This document shows positions 27,058-35,819 of a DNA stretch of 64,000 bases, piece after piece. Below the pieces are notes generated by a model that saw only the letters and a list, made by a program, of their open reading frames with translations, was not told the DNA's origin and ran no database searches. Every line of letters starts with the position of its first letter. The first letter of the stretch is position 1. Origin of the DNA: Caballeronia sp. INDeC2 (GTDB taxonomy: Bacteria > Pseudomonadota > Gammaproteobacteria > Burkholderiales > Burkholderiaceae); NCBI RefSeq assembly GCF_023631325.1, contig NZ_JALQDG010000021.1, forward strand, positions 186,001-250,000, written 5' to 3'. The position numbers were made by a program, and so were the translations under genes.

Positions 27058-28620
27058 ATGTCCACATCCGCGACCAGCACGCCCGCCACGCCGCCCGCGC
27101 CCATGCCGCTCACAGGCGGCATTCTCGCCCTTCTGACGATGGGCCTTGCGCTCGGTACGTTCATGGAAGTGCTCGACACGTCGATCGCGAACGTCGCGGT
27201 CCCGACCATCTCCGGCAACCTGGGCGTCGCAACGAGCGAAGGCACGTGGGTGATTTCGTCGTACTCCGTCGCGTCCGCGATCGCGGTGCCGCTGACCGGC
27301 TGGCTCGCGCGGCGCGTCGGCGAAGTGAAGCTGTTCACGATTTCCGTGCTGCTGTTTTCGATCGCGTCGGCGCTGTGCGGCCTCGCGCATAACTTCGAAT
27401 CGCTGATCGCGTTCCGGCTGCTGCAAGGGCTCGTCTCCGGTCCGATGGTTCCGCTGTCGCAAACCATCCTCATGCGCAGCTACCCGCCGGAAAAGCGCGG
27501 CCTCGCGCTCGGTCTCTGGGCGATGACCGTGATCGTCGCGCCGATCTTCGGCCCGGTGATGGGCGGCTACATTACCGATAACTTCACTTGGCCGTGGATC
27601 TTCTATATCAACGTGCCGATCGGCGTGTTTTCGGCGGCCATCGCGTTCTTCCTGTTGCGCGGTCACGAGACGAAGACGACGCAGCAGCGCATCGACGGCG
27701 TCGGGCTGGCGCTGCTCGTGATCGGCGTCGCGAGCCTGCAAATGATGCTCGACCTCGGCAAGGACCGCGACTGGTTCAGTTCCAGCTTCATTGTGTCGCT
27801 GGCGATCGTGTCGGCGGTGTCGCTCGCGCTCATGTTCGCGTGGGAGCTGACCGAAAAGGAGCCGGTGATCGACCTTTCGCTTTTCCGCGACCGCAATTTC
27901 GCGATGGGCGTGCTCATCACGTCGCTCGGCTTTCTTGCGTTCTTCGGCTCGGTCGTGGTGCTCCCGCTGTGGCTGCAAACCGTGCTCGGCTACACGCCGT
28001 GGCTCGCCGGTCTCGCGACCGCGCCGGTCGGCGTTCTCGCGCTGGTGCTGTCCCCGATGATCGGGCAGAACATGCATCGGCTGAATCTGCGCGTGGTCGC
28101 GAGTTTTGCGTTTCTCACGTTCGCTTTCGTGTCGCACTGGAACTCGACCTTCACGCTCGATACGCCGTTCCATCAGATCATCTATCCGCGGCTGATTCAG
28201 GGCATCGGCGTTGCCTGCTTTTTCGTTCCGATGACGACGATCACGCTTTCCAGCGTCTCCGACGAACGGCTGGCGGGCGCGGCGGGCTTGTCGAACTTTC
28301 TGCGGACGTTGTCGGGCGCGATCGGCACGGCGGTCAGCACGACCTTCTGGGAGAACGACATGATCCGCCATCACGCGCGGCTCGCCGAATCGGTCACGCC
28401 GTATTCGGCGGGCACGACGGCTTACTCGGATCTGCTTTCGGGGCTCGGCTTGTCGGGGCAGGCGCTGACGGCGCAACTGGATCGCGTGGTGTCGGCGCAG
28501 GCGTACATGATGTCGACCAACGACTTCTTCCGCATCTCGTTCTATGCGTTTCTCGTGCTGGCCGCAATGGTCTGGCTGACGCGGCCGAAGAAGGGCGCGT
28601 CAGCCTCGATGGGACATTGA
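27058..28620 (+). CDS. emrB: DHA2 family MFS drug efflux transporter (EmrB/QacA type)
   Basis: 520 residues with about 14 transmembrane segments. Motif FMEVLDTSIANVAVPTISGNLG near residue 40 is the DHA2 signature, and GWLARRVGEVKLF is motif A. EmrB proteins export hydrophobic drugs with EmrA and an outer-membrane channel. Here the marR gene is directly upstream and the channel gene is nearby, but no emrA (HlyD family) gene is found between 24.2 and 28.6 kb. It ends one base before the convergent lipoprotein gene's stop. Confidence 0.92.
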   Translation: MSTSATSTPATPPAPMPLTGGILALLTMGLALGTFMEVLDTSIANVAVPTISGNLGVATSEGTWVISSYSVASAIAVPLTGWLARRVGEVKLFTISVLLFSIASALCGLAHNFESLIAFRLLQGLVSGPMVPLSQTILMRSYPPEKRGLALGLWAMTVIVAPIFGPVMGGYITDNFTWPWIFYINVPIGVFSAAIAFFLLRGHETKTTQQRIDGVGLALLVIGVASLQMMLDLGKDRDWFSSSFIVSLAIVSAVSLALMFAWELTEKEPVIDLSLFRDRNFAMGVLITSLGFLAFFGSVVVLPLWLQTVLGYTPWLAGLATAPVGVLALVLSPMIGQNMHRLNLRVVASFAFLTFAFVSHWNSTFTLDTPFHQIIYPRLIQGIGVACFFVPMTTITLSSVSDERLAGAAGLSNFLRTLSGAIGTAVSTTFWENDMIRHHARLAESVTPYSAGTTAYSDLLSGLGLSGQALTAQLDRVVSAQAYMMSTNDFFRISFYAFLVLAAMVWLTRPKKGASASMGH

Positions 28621-28621
28621 A

Positions 28622-29188
28622 TTACTGCGGCGTGAGCGGCGTCACCGACTGGCCCGGCTGGCTTTCGAGATTGAGCGGGGCCGGTTGTTCCAGGGGGCTG
28701 ACCTGCACCCCGCTCGGTGCCGGTGCGGGCGCGGGTGCAACCGGCGGCATTGCGCCTGCCTGCGGCGTCGCCGTTTTGCGCAGTCCAGGACCGTTCCGAA
28801 TGAACTGCTTGAAGTCGGCGCCCGCTTCCCACGGATTCGGCTGACAGCCGAGCGGATTGTCGCAATGCGCGGCGAAACCGATGGTCGCGGTTCCTTCGTT
28901 GGTCGGCGTCTTGGTGATCTGATACGCGAGTGCGCGCTTGCCGCTCGACGGACCGGCCGTCTGGATGATCGAATCCGTGACGGTCTGCAGCTTGTACTCC
29001 GAATGGTTCGTCACCCACACTTGCGCGCGCGCCCACCACGCGTCGCATTCGGCCTTGCTCATGCAAGTGAGCGGCTGGGTAGCTTGTTCCATGACGGTGC
29101 TGCTGACCTGATCCTGCACCGCGCAGCCGCTCAGGAGCGCGAGCGACATCACCCCCAGCGCGCCAGCGCCGAAGAACTTCTTTTTCAT
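28622..29188 (-). CDS. Lipoprotein of unknown function
   Basis: 188 residues from ATG 29188, preceded by GGGGGAGCA. MKKKFFGAGALGVMSLALLSGC is a lipobox signal with Cys22. The body has CMSKAECDAWWARAQVWVTNHSEYKLQ and a conserved-looking AAHCDNPLGC pair of cysteines, then a long Pro/Ala-rich tail (PVAPAPAPAPSG). I know no function; the tail could span periplasm or contact peptidoglycan. Confidence 0.8.
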   Translation of the reverse strand: MKKKFFGAGALGVMSLALLSGCAVQDQVSSTVMEQATQPLTCMSKAECDAWWARAQVWVTNHSEYKLQTVTDSIIQTAGPSSGKRALAYQITKTPTNEGTATIGFAAHCDNPLGCQPNPWEAGADFKQFIRNGPGLRKTATPQAGAMPPVAPAPAPAPSGVQVSPLEQPAPLNLESQPGQSVTPLTPQ

Positions 29189-29321
29189 TGCTCCCCCGAT
29201 CGTCGAAAAGTCGGCCATATTTTGACCCGTCAAATCGGATGACGTGATGACGCGTTTCCCTCTGTTGCATAAGCCGGTAAGCGTTGCCGGCACGCGAGGG
29301 CGTCGATGCGGAAAAATATGC

Positions 29322-30941
29322 TTATGCGCTCGCGGCGTTTAGCGTGTAGACCTGATACGCCGCGATGAATGCGTCGAACGATTCGGTGTCAGTACTTTCG
29401 ACCACCGCCTGTTCCACGAGCGACTTTGCAGCAAGCTCTTCCATCGCACGTTCTTCGTCGATGGAAAGCGGCCGTGCGCGGAAATCTTCCGCGTGGCGTG
29501 CGCTGATGTCGAGCGCGAATTCGTCGAAGGTTTGCTGCTTGTCGCGCATCGTTTGCAACACGCGGGCGGACGGCGTGAGCGATGCATCGGCGACACGCGG
29601 GCGCAACGCTTCGAGCGCGCGCGTGTGCTCGCCGTTGCCGTTGAGCGCGTCGAGCGTCTTCGCGACGGGCGCGATCGCATCGAAAAGCTCGTCGGCCCAG
29701 TGCTGCATCGGCACGCTCGCGCCGTCGCGTTGCAGCGTGAGGCCGGGCTTGCGCCCTTCCTTCGCCACCGTGCTGAAATTGCCATTCGCCTCGATGTTCG
29801 CGTCGTACGGCAGCAGGGGGCTGTCCTCCAATGCGCAGTAGAGGAGGTAGGCGTCGAGGAAGCGCGCGGTTTCGAGCGAGATGCCGGTCGGCTCGAACGG
29901 ATCGATGTCGAGGCAACGCACCTCGATGTACTGCACGCCGCGCTCGGCCAACGCGTGCAGCGGACGCTCGCCCGAATGCGCAACGCGTTTCGGGCGGATC
30001 GTCGAGTAGAACTCGTTTTCGATCTGCAGGACGTTGGCGTTGATCTGAACCCATTCGCCGTCGCGCCGCGTGCCGATGGCTTCATACGGCGCATACGGCT
30101 GACTCACGGCTTTGGCGAGGACGTCGAGATAGGCGTCGAGATTGTCGTAGCTCGGCAGCAGATCGGCCTGCGCGGGATTGTTCGCGTAGCCGAGATCGCT
30201 CATGCGCAGGCTGGTCGCGTGCGGCAGATAGAACGTGTCGGCGTCGAATGGTTCGAGATGATGCGCCTTGCCCTCGACGAAGCGCTTGTTCAGCGCCGGC
30301 GACGCGCCGAACAGATACATCAACAGCCAGTTCGTGCGGCGGAAATTGCGGATCAGCGCGAAATAGCGTTCGGACTGGAAATCTTTCGCGGACAGCCCGT
30401 TCGCGTTGTCGAGCGCCTGCCATGCGCGCCACACGCCTTCATCGAGCGAATAGTTGTAATGGATGCCTGCGATGCATTGCATCGTGCGGCCATAACGCAG
30501 CGCGAGCCCGCGCCGGTACACGGTCTTCAGTTTGCCGATATTCGACGTGCCGTAATACCCGAACGGAATCTCGTCCTCGGGCGGCAGCGAGTTGGGCATC
30601 GAGTCGTTCCACAGCAGCTCGTCGCCCATGTGCGCGTAGGCAAAGCGATGCAGCGCGTAGAGCCGATCGAGCGTGATCGACACGTCGGATTCGGCGGGCG
30701 TGATGAGTTCGACCAGCGCCTCGGAGTAATCGGTGGTGATGAGCGGATGCGTCAGCGCCGAGCCGAACGCGCGCGGATGCGGCGTCATCGCGAGCTTGCC
30801 TTGCGGCGTCACGCGCAGGCTTTCTTTCTCGATGCCGCGCAAGCCTCGACGCAACGCGTCGGCATGCGGGCCAGACGCGAGCGCTGCGAGCCTGCGCTCG
30901 AAAGCGCCGGCTTTGGTGTGAGCGGAATTCTTGTTTGCCAT
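29322..30941 (-). CDS. gshA: Glutamate-cysteine ligase GshA
   Basis: 539 residues, first step of glutathione synthesis (ATP-dependent gamma-glutamylcysteine formation). RGIEKESLRV near residue 30, TDYSEALVELITP, MPNSLPPEDEIPFGYYGTSN, QCIAGIHYNYS and YIEVRCLDIDPFEPTGI are E. coli-type (family 1) GshA motifs. Start at ATG 30941 (MANKNSAHTK); longer frames add unrelated sequence. The upstream spacer to ada is about 230 bases. Confidence 0.95.
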   Translation of the reverse strand: MANKNSAHTKAGAFERRLAALASGPHADALRRGLRGIEKESLRVTPQGKLAMTPHPRAFGSALTHPLITTDYSEALVELITPAESDVSITLDRLYALHRFAYAHMGDELLWNDSMPNSLPPEDEIPFGYYGTSNIGKLKTVYRRGLALRYGRTMQCIAGIHYNYSLDEGVWRAWQALDNANGLSAKDFQSERYFALIRNFRRTNWLLMYLFGASPALNKRFVEGKAHHLEPFDADTFYLPHATSLRMSDLGYANNPAQADLLPSYDNLDAYLDVLAKAVSQPYAPYEAIGTRRDGEWVQINANVLQIENEFYSTIRPKRVAHSGERPLHALAERGVQYIEVRCLDIDPFEPTGISLETARFLDAYLLYCALEDSPLLPYDANIEANGNFSTVAKEGRKPGLTLQRDGASVPMQHWADELFDAIAPVAKTLDALNGNGEHTRALEALRPRVADASLTPSARVLQTMRDKQQTFDEFALDISARHAEDFRARPLSIDEERAMEELAAKSLVEQAVVESTDTESFDAFIAAYQVYTLNAASA

Positions 30942-31171
30942 TGAAGCGATCTGCGAGGAGCGCGAGCGGCGTGCGCCCGGTCGTATTTTTAGGGTAGCGG
31001 GCACTTTAACATTTCGATACAAGGCGTGCTTGCGCCCAAGCCTGGAAAGGGATTGCGGGGTTTTCAGGAGATTCGCTGCGCGCATGGCGGCGCGTGATGG
31101 AGCCGGTTCGGGCGGCTCGCGAGGGGAAATTGAAGCGCTCGCGCGTCATATCGACGGCGAGCGCCCTTGCA

Positions 31172-32254
31172 TCAAGCGACTTTGTCGGCTTCGTTGCGCG
31201 CGCGCTCGGTATCGAGCAGCGCTTCCTTGCGCGGCTTACCCCAGCGATAACCCGAGATCGCGCCGTCCTTGCCGATCACGCGATGGCACGGAATCGCAAG
31301 CGCCACCGGATTCGACGCACACGCATTCGCGACCGCCCGCACCGCGCGCGGCGATCCGAGCGATTCGGCGATATCGGCATAACTGCGCGTCTGCCCGTAC
31401 GGGATGCGGCGCAATGCGTCCCACACGCGCCGCTGAAACGCGGTCGCGCCGATGTCGAGCGGCAAGTCGAAACGCTCGCGCGTGCCTTGCAGATACGCGC
31501 GAATCTGCGCGATGAACGGCTCCATCTTCGCGGCATCCTCGACGCGTTCGGCCTGCGCGAAATCGATGGCGAGCTGGCCGGCGAGCATGTTCGCATCGTC
31601 GCCGAACGCGATCTTGCAGACGCCTTTGTCCGTGGCGGCGACGAGCACCGTGCCGAGTTGCGTCGCGGCGGTCGCGAAACGCACGGTCAGTCCCGCGCCC
31701 CGACGCTTGTACGCCGACGGCGTCATGCCCAGTTCCGCGGGCACGACTTCGTACATGCGCGACGGCGAGCCGAAGCCGGCGTCGTGCGTCGCGCGCGTGA
31801 CGTCGCGGCCGCGCTGCAACGCGTCGCGCAGCACGCCCGCGCGTTGCGCCGCCTGATACTGCCGCGGCGAAATGCCGACGATCCGCGAAAACAGGCGTTG
31901 CAGATGGAACGGGCTGATGTGGACGGCGTCGCTCAATTGCGCGAGCGTCATGCGCTGCTGCGGATCGGCGTCGAGCACTTTGCACGCGCGCTCGACGATC
32001 GCCAGTTCGCGCGGCAGGCTCGTCGGCTGGCAGCGCTTGCACGCGCGATAACCGGCTGCGACGGCGGCGTCGGTCGTCGGGAAGAACTCGACGTTTTCGC
32101 GACGCGGCGCACGCGATGCGCACGACGGCCGGCAGAATACGCCGGTCGTGCGCACGGCAAAGAAGAAGGCGCCGTCGGCGCGCTCGTTGCGATCGACGAC
32201 CGCTTGCCAGCGGTTGTCGTCGGATGAAAAAACAGAATCGGCTATGGGTTTCAT
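31172..32254 (-). CDS. ada: Ada: methylation-responsive regulator and O6-methylguanine-DNA methyltransferase
   Basis: 360 residues with all Ada domains: an N-terminal zinc domain with Cys41, Cys45, Cys72 and Cys75 (TTGVFCRPSC…CKRC), where the first Cys takes the methyl from phosphotriesters; an AraC-type helix-turn-helix pair (about 100-185); and the C-terminal transferase with PCHRVIG, active Cys323. GAGG lies ahead of ATG 32254. Monocistronic by spacing. The adaptive response to alkylation is the expected role. Confidence 0.95.
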   Translation of the reverse strand: MKPIADSVFSSDDNRWQAVVDRNERADGAFFFAVRTTGVFCRPSCASRAPRRENVEFFPTTDAAVAAGYRACKRCQPTSLPRELAIVERACKVLDADPQQRMTLAQLSDAVHISPFHLQRLFSRIVGISPRQYQAAQRAGVLRDALQRGRDVTRATHDAGFGSPSRMYEVVPAELGMTPSAYKRRGAGLTVRFATAATQLGTVLVAATDKGVCKIAFGDDANMLAGQLAIDFAQAERVEDAAKMEPFIAQIRAYLQGTRERFDLPLDIGATAFQRRVWDALRRIPYGQTRSYADIAESLGSPRAVRAVANACASNPVALAIPCHRVIGKDGAISGYRWGKPRKEALLDTERARNEADKVA

Positions 32255-32409
32255 GGCGGACCTCGATGGCTCGTTGGTACGGAACCACTGTAGAGCCACG
32301 CCGACGAGGTTACGCGCCGTTTCTTGCTCTGTCATCGGCGGCCGAAGTTCGAGAAGTGACGCGCAGATACCACACACGGAAGCTATAGGGGTTTGTACCG
32401 AAAAATCTA

Positions 32410-32438
32410 TTGCGTCGCATCAACTGTCTGTGTATGAT
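32410..32438 (+). promoter_or_regulatory. Candidate sigma-70 promoter of a small RNA
   Basis: TTGCGT (32410-32415), a 17-base spacer, TATGAT (32433-32438). It points away from ada and toward a complete terminator about 60 bases on, with no gene between. Confidence 0.55.
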
Positions 32439-32442
32439 TGGA

Positions 32443-32505
32443 ACTGTCTCCTCCATGTCTCCTCCTGATATGGATTCAGCCCGCCAACCTAGGCGGGCTT
32501 TTTTT
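32443..32505 (+). ncRNA. Candidate small RNA with duplicated anti-Shine-Dalgarno segment
   Basis: About 63 bases run from the predicted start to a strong terminator (GCCCGCC/GGCGGGC stem, seven T, 32479-32505). The 5' half is largely unpaired and contains GTCTCCTCC twice, separated by AT (32446-32454 and 32457-32465). CTCCTCC is complementary to Shine-Dalgarno sequences. The only ORF starting inside it reads through the terminator, so it does not look coding. Regulatory function is inferred. Confidence 0.55.
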
Positions 32506-32529
32506 CGCCTGTTGCTTTTGCATCAGACG

Positions 32530-32554
32530 AAAAAACCGGGCTCGTGAGCCCGGT
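32530..32554 (-). terminator. Terminator of hslVU
   Basis: On the minus strand a 9-bp stem (ACCGGGCTC/GAGCCCGGT) is followed by six T, about 25 bases past the hslU stop. Confidence 0.9.
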
Positions 32555-32579
32555 TCGTTCCTGCACAACACAGCACACG

Positions 32580-33917
32580 TTACAGCACGTAGCGCGACAA
32601 ATCCTCGTCCTGCGCCACATCGCCGAGCGCGCGGTCAACATATGCCGCGTCGATCCGCACCGGCTGGCCCGCATGATTTCCAGCCGCGAACGACACTTCT
32701 TCCAGCAGCTTTTCGATGACGGTATAAAGCCGGCGCGCGCCGATGTTCTCGGTTTTTTCGTTCACCGAAAAGGCGATTTCCGCGAGACGCCGGATGCCTT
32801 CGTCGGTGAAATCGAGCTCGACGTCTTCGGTTGCGAGCAGCGCCTTGTATTGCTTGACGAGGCTCGCGTCGGTCGAATTCAGGATCGATTCGAAGTCGCC
32901 GACTGAGAGCGAATCCAGCTCGACGCGAATCGGAAAACGCCCTTGCAGTTCCGGAATCAGATCGCTCGGCTTGGCCAGATGGAACGCGCCGCTCGCGATG
33001 AACAGGATGTGATCGGTCTTGATCATCCCGTACTTCGTATTGATGGTCGTGCCTTCGACGAGCGGCAGCAGGTCGCGCTGCACGCCCGCGCGCGATACTT
33101 CGGCGCCGCCCGCCTCGCTGCGCGACGCGATCTTGTCGATCTCGTCGAGGAACACGATGCCGTTCTGCTCAACGTTCTGCACCGCCTTGCTCTTGACCTC
33201 TTCGTCGTTCAGCATCTTGCCGGCTTCTTCATCCGTCAGCAGCTTGAGCGCTTCCTTCACCTTCACCTTGCGCCGCGTCTTTTTGCCCCCGCCGATGTTC
33301 GCGAACATCGAACGGATCTGCTCGGTCATGTCTTCCATGCCCGGCGGCCCCATGATGTCCATGCCGACCTGCGGCATTTCCACGTCGAGTTCGATTTCCT
33401 TGTCATCGAGCGCGCCTTCGCGCAGGCGCTTGCGGAAGGTCTGACGCGTGGCGTTATCGCCTTCGCTGCTCGACTCGGCCGCGCCGAAACCGACCGGGCG
33501 CGCGCTCGGCAACAGAATGTCGAGAATGCGGTCTTCGGCGCGATCTTCCGCCTTGGTGCGCACCTTCTTCATCTCGGATTCGCGCGTCTGCTTGACGGAG
33601 ATTTCGATCAGATCGCGCACGATGCTGTCCACATCGCGCCCGACATAGCCCACTTCGGTGAACTTGGTCGCCTCGATCTTGATGAACGGCGCATCCGCGA
33701 GCTTGGCGAGACGGCGAGCGATCTCGGTCTTGCCGACGCCCGTCGGCCCGATCATCAGAATGTTCTTCGGCGTGATTTCCTGGCGCAGCGGCTCGGCGAC
33801 CTGCTGGCGGCGCCAGCGGTTGCGCAACGCGACGGCAACCGCCTTCTTCGCGCGCCCTTGGCCGATGATGTGCTTGTCGAGTTCGGAGACGATTTCGGAG
33901 GGAGTCATGGTGGTCAT
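32580..33917 (-). CDS. hslU: HslU, ATPase subunit of the HslVU protease
   Basis: 445 residues, AAA+ unfoldase. [34 protein letters not shown] start, Walker A GPTGVGKT (57-64), the I-domain insertion, Walker [12 protein letters not shown] and sensor 2 [15 protein letters not shown] are all present, with the C-terminal DLSRYVL tail that inserts into HslV. It follows hslV by 12 bases as one operon. Confidence 0.98.
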   Translation of the reverse strand: MTTMTPSEIVSELDKHIIGQGRAKKAVAVALRNRWRRQQVAEPLRQEITPKNILMIGPTGVGKTEIARRLAKLADAPFIKIEATKFTEVGYVGRDVDSIVRDLIEISVKQTRESEMKKVRTKAEDRAEDRILDILLPSARPVGFGAAESSSEGDNATRQTFRKRLREGALDDKEIELDVEMPQVGMDIMGPPGMEDMTEQIRSMFANIGGGKKTRRKVKVKEALKLLTDEEAGKMLNDEEVKSKAVQNVEQNGIVFLDEIDKIASRSEAGGAEVSRAGVQRDLLPLVEGTTINTKYGMIKTDHILFIASGAFHLAKPSDLIPELQGRFPIRVELDSLSVGDFESILNSTDASLVKQYKALLATEDVELDFTDEGIRRLAEIAFSVNEKTENIGARRLYTVIEKLLEEVSFAAGNHAGQPVRIDAAYVDRALGDVAQDEDLSRYVL

Positions 33918-33929
33918 CGCTTGGGTCCT

Positions 33930-34466
33930 TTATTCGATCGTCTCGATGACGCGATTGTGATTGGTGTAGATGCACATGTCGCCGGCGATGGTGAGCGCCT
34001 TCTCGACGACATCGCGCGGCGCGAGATCCGTATTCTCGACGAGCGCCTGCGCCGCGGCTTGCGCGTATGCGCCGCCGGAGCCGATCGCGGCGATGCCGTG
34101 TTCGGGATCGAGCACGTCGCCGTTGCCGGTGATGACGAGCGTCGTATCCTTGTCGGCGGTGATCAGCATTGCTTCGAGCCGGCGCAGCATGCGGTCCGTG
34201 CGCCAGTCCTTCGCCAGTTCGACGGCGGCGCGCGTCAGATTGCCCTGATGTTTCTCGAGCTTCGCTTCGAATCGATCGAGCAGCGAGAACGCGTCGGCGG
34301 TGCCGCCGGCGAAGCCGACCAGCACCTTGCCGCCATAGATGCGGCGCACTTTCTTCGCGCCCCCTTTCATGACGATGTTGCCGAGCGTCACCTGACCATC
34401 GCCGCCCAGCGCGACCTTGCCGTCGCGGCGCACGGAGACGATGGTCGTGCCGTGAAATTGTTCCAT
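33930..34466 (-). CDS. hslV: HslV, peptidase subunit of the HslVU protease
   Basis: 178 residues. [29 protein letters not shown] shows the processed N-terminus whose exposed Thr is the catalytic residue. [19 protein letters not shown] and [24 protein letters not shown] are diagnostic. The start at 34466 is fixed by the processing motif. Confidence 0.98.
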   Translation of the reverse strand: MEQFHGTTIVSVRRDGKVALGGDGQVTLGNIVMKGGAKKVRRIYGGKVLVGFAGGTADAFSLLDRFEAKLEKHQGNLTRAAVELAKDWRTDRMLRRLEAMLITADKDTTLVITGNGDVLDPEHGIAAIGSGGAYAQAAAQALVENTDLAPRDVVEKALTIAGDMCIYTNHNRVIETIE

Positions 34467-34647
34467 GTGCGTTCCTTGTGAAAACCAGAAGGACGCGGGC
34501 GGCTTCGTCGTCGAGCGACCGGCCACCACGCAGTCGAGAATTCGATGGAGTGCACGGCGCGGGGTTCCGTCTGGGCTCGAGGCCCCGGGCGGACGGCGCC
34601 GCGCTCGCGCCGGCCGCGATCAAGCTTTTGCGGGGCGCGTCGAGTCC

Positions 34648-34675
34648 ATTTTAGGGCGGTGGGAGATTTATCAAG
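34648..34675 (-). promoter_or_regulatory. Candidate heat-shock (sigma-32) promoter of hslVU
   Basis: On the minus strand CTTGATA (34675-34669) and CCCTAAAAT (34656-34648) are 12 bases apart, resembling CTTGAAA and CCCCATNT. HslVU is a classic sigma-32 target, which supports the reading. Confidence 0.45.
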
Positions 34676-34718
34676 GCGTGCGGTGCCGGCGCCCGCCGCC
34701 TTTTACCTGTCGGAAAGC

Positions 34719-34749
34719 AAAAAGGCACCCGTCCGATGGGTGCCCTTTT
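34719..34749 (-). terminator. Terminator of dksA
   Basis: GGCACCC and GGGTGCC stem (7-base loop) with five A upstream and four T downstream, so it can act in both directions; on the minus strand it lies about 90 bases past dksA. Confidence 0.8.
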
Positions 34750-34838
34750 CCTGATGCGAATGCTTGTGTGCAACTTTTTGCGGCGGCGTCTTCCCCGTGG
34801 CGGGCCGGTCCCGCGACGCTCGCCTGCCAGCGGCGATT

Positions 34839-35255
34839 TCAGTCGCCGAAAAGCTTCTGGCGCAGTTCGCGGCGTTCCTGAGCTTCGAGCGAGAGCGTGG
34901 CCGTCGGGCGCGCGAGCAGGCGCGGAATGCCGATCGGTTCGCCGGTCTCTTCGCACCAGCCGTAGTCGCCCGAATCGATGCGCGCGAGCGATTGCTGCAC
35001 CTTCTTCAGAAGCTTGCGCTCGCGATCACGCGTGCGCAGTTCCAGTGCATGTTCTTCCTCGATGGTCGCGCGATCCGCCGGGTCCGGCACGATAACCGTT
35101 TCCCGCAGATTTTCGGTCGTCTGGCCGGCATTCTTCAGAATGTCCGCTTGCAACTGCTCGAGCCGGTTCTTGAAGAAGGCGAGTTGATCCTCGTTCATGT
35201 AGTCCTTCTCGCTCATCTTCAGGATTTCGGCTTCGGTCAAGAGTTTCGTTGTCAT
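34839..35255 (-). CDS. dksA: RNA polymerase-binding factor DksA (single-cysteine form)
   Basis: 138 residues. DksA binds the RNA polymerase secondary channel and works with ppGpp. The coiled-coil tip DPADRAT (Asp58, Asp61) is conserved. Of the four zinc-finger cysteines of E. coli DksA only one remains (Cys101 in GWCEETGEP; the second pair is replaced in TATLSLEAQ), so it should fold without zinc, as in alphaproteobacterial and DksA2-type proteins. A long leader precedes it. Confidence 0.95.
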   Translation of the reverse strand: MTTKLLTEAEILKMSEKDYMNEDQLAFFKNRLEQLQADILKNAGQTTENLRETVIVPDPADRATIEEEHALELRTRDRERKLLKKVQQSLARIDSGDYGWCEETGEPIGIPRLLARPTATLSLEAQERRELRQKLFGD

Positions 35256-35574
35256 CTGCTTGCTTCTTCAATGTAAGGCGATGTCTTCGCAACGCCCGCA
35301 CTTGCGTTACCCGCATGAAGCGCATCAGGACGCCTGGGTTGCGCGACACGCCGATGCGGGGCCGAACTCCTCTGGAAACCGATCTTGGATGATGCTCCGG
35401 ATGACCGGGCGCATTCGCATGGCCCGGGATTTCCGGCCCCGGTGCTTTGTCTTGATTTGCCTTCCCCCGGCAAATCGAGGCATCGTCCCGACGGGACATC
35501 CCTTCTCCTGACTTCCGCCGGCGAGCGCCTGTAGACGCGCAGCCAGCGAAATTGCCCTTCTCCAGTGGGGCTGT

Positions 35575-35603
35575 ATTGTAACTGAACCGCAAATTCCGGC
35601 TAA
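35575..35603 (-). promoter_or_regulatory. Candidate sigma-70 promoter of dksA
   Basis: On the minus strand TTAGCC (35603-35598), 17 bases, TACAAT (35580-35575). The -35 is weak, the -10 good. Confidence 0.4.
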
Positions 35604-35721
35604 ACCTACGGAAAACCTTGTCAATTCGCGCCGGAATTTCAAAAATATAACGCTTGGACGTGCAAAAAGCGATGTCGGTTCGTGCCCGCGAATACATACG
35701 CGCATCGAAAGTCGATCAGGA

Positions 35722-35758
35722 AAAACGCCGCGCGCGAGGCATTCGCGTGCGGCGTTTC
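35722..35758 (-). terminator. Terminator of the second cobW gene
   Basis: A long GC stem (AAACGCCGC…GCGGCGTTT) followed on the minus strand by T5, about 60 bases past the stop at 35820. Confidence 0.85.
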
Positions 35759-35819
35759 AATTTCGGCGCATGTTCTCGCCTCGCGTGAATTGCACGATCT
35801 GAGCGAGATGCGTGCCAGA

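Larger units (their letters stand above)
34467..34838. other. Spacer between dksA and hslV
   Basis: 372 bases without a gene. It holds a heat-shock-like promoter for hslVU (34648-34675) and the dksA terminator (34719-34749); nothing else is evident. Confidence 0.6.
35256..35819. other. Long dksA leader and spacer
   Basis: 564 bases between the minus-strand cobW and dksA genes. A promoter candidate near 35600 would give dksA a leader of about 310 bases. An open frame starting at ATG 35499 with AGGAGAAGG in front runs into dksA in another frame; I regard it as a possible upstream ORF at most. The cobW terminator lies at 35722-35758. Confidence 0.5.

Noticed and set aside
27000..28476. Long antisense frame over the MFS gene
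   Set aside because: Low-complexity Arg/His/Glu composition and complete overlap with the membrane protein gene.
32456..32545. Short ORF starting inside the candidate sRNA
   Set aside because: No ribosome site, and the frame runs through a strong terminator stem and T tract.
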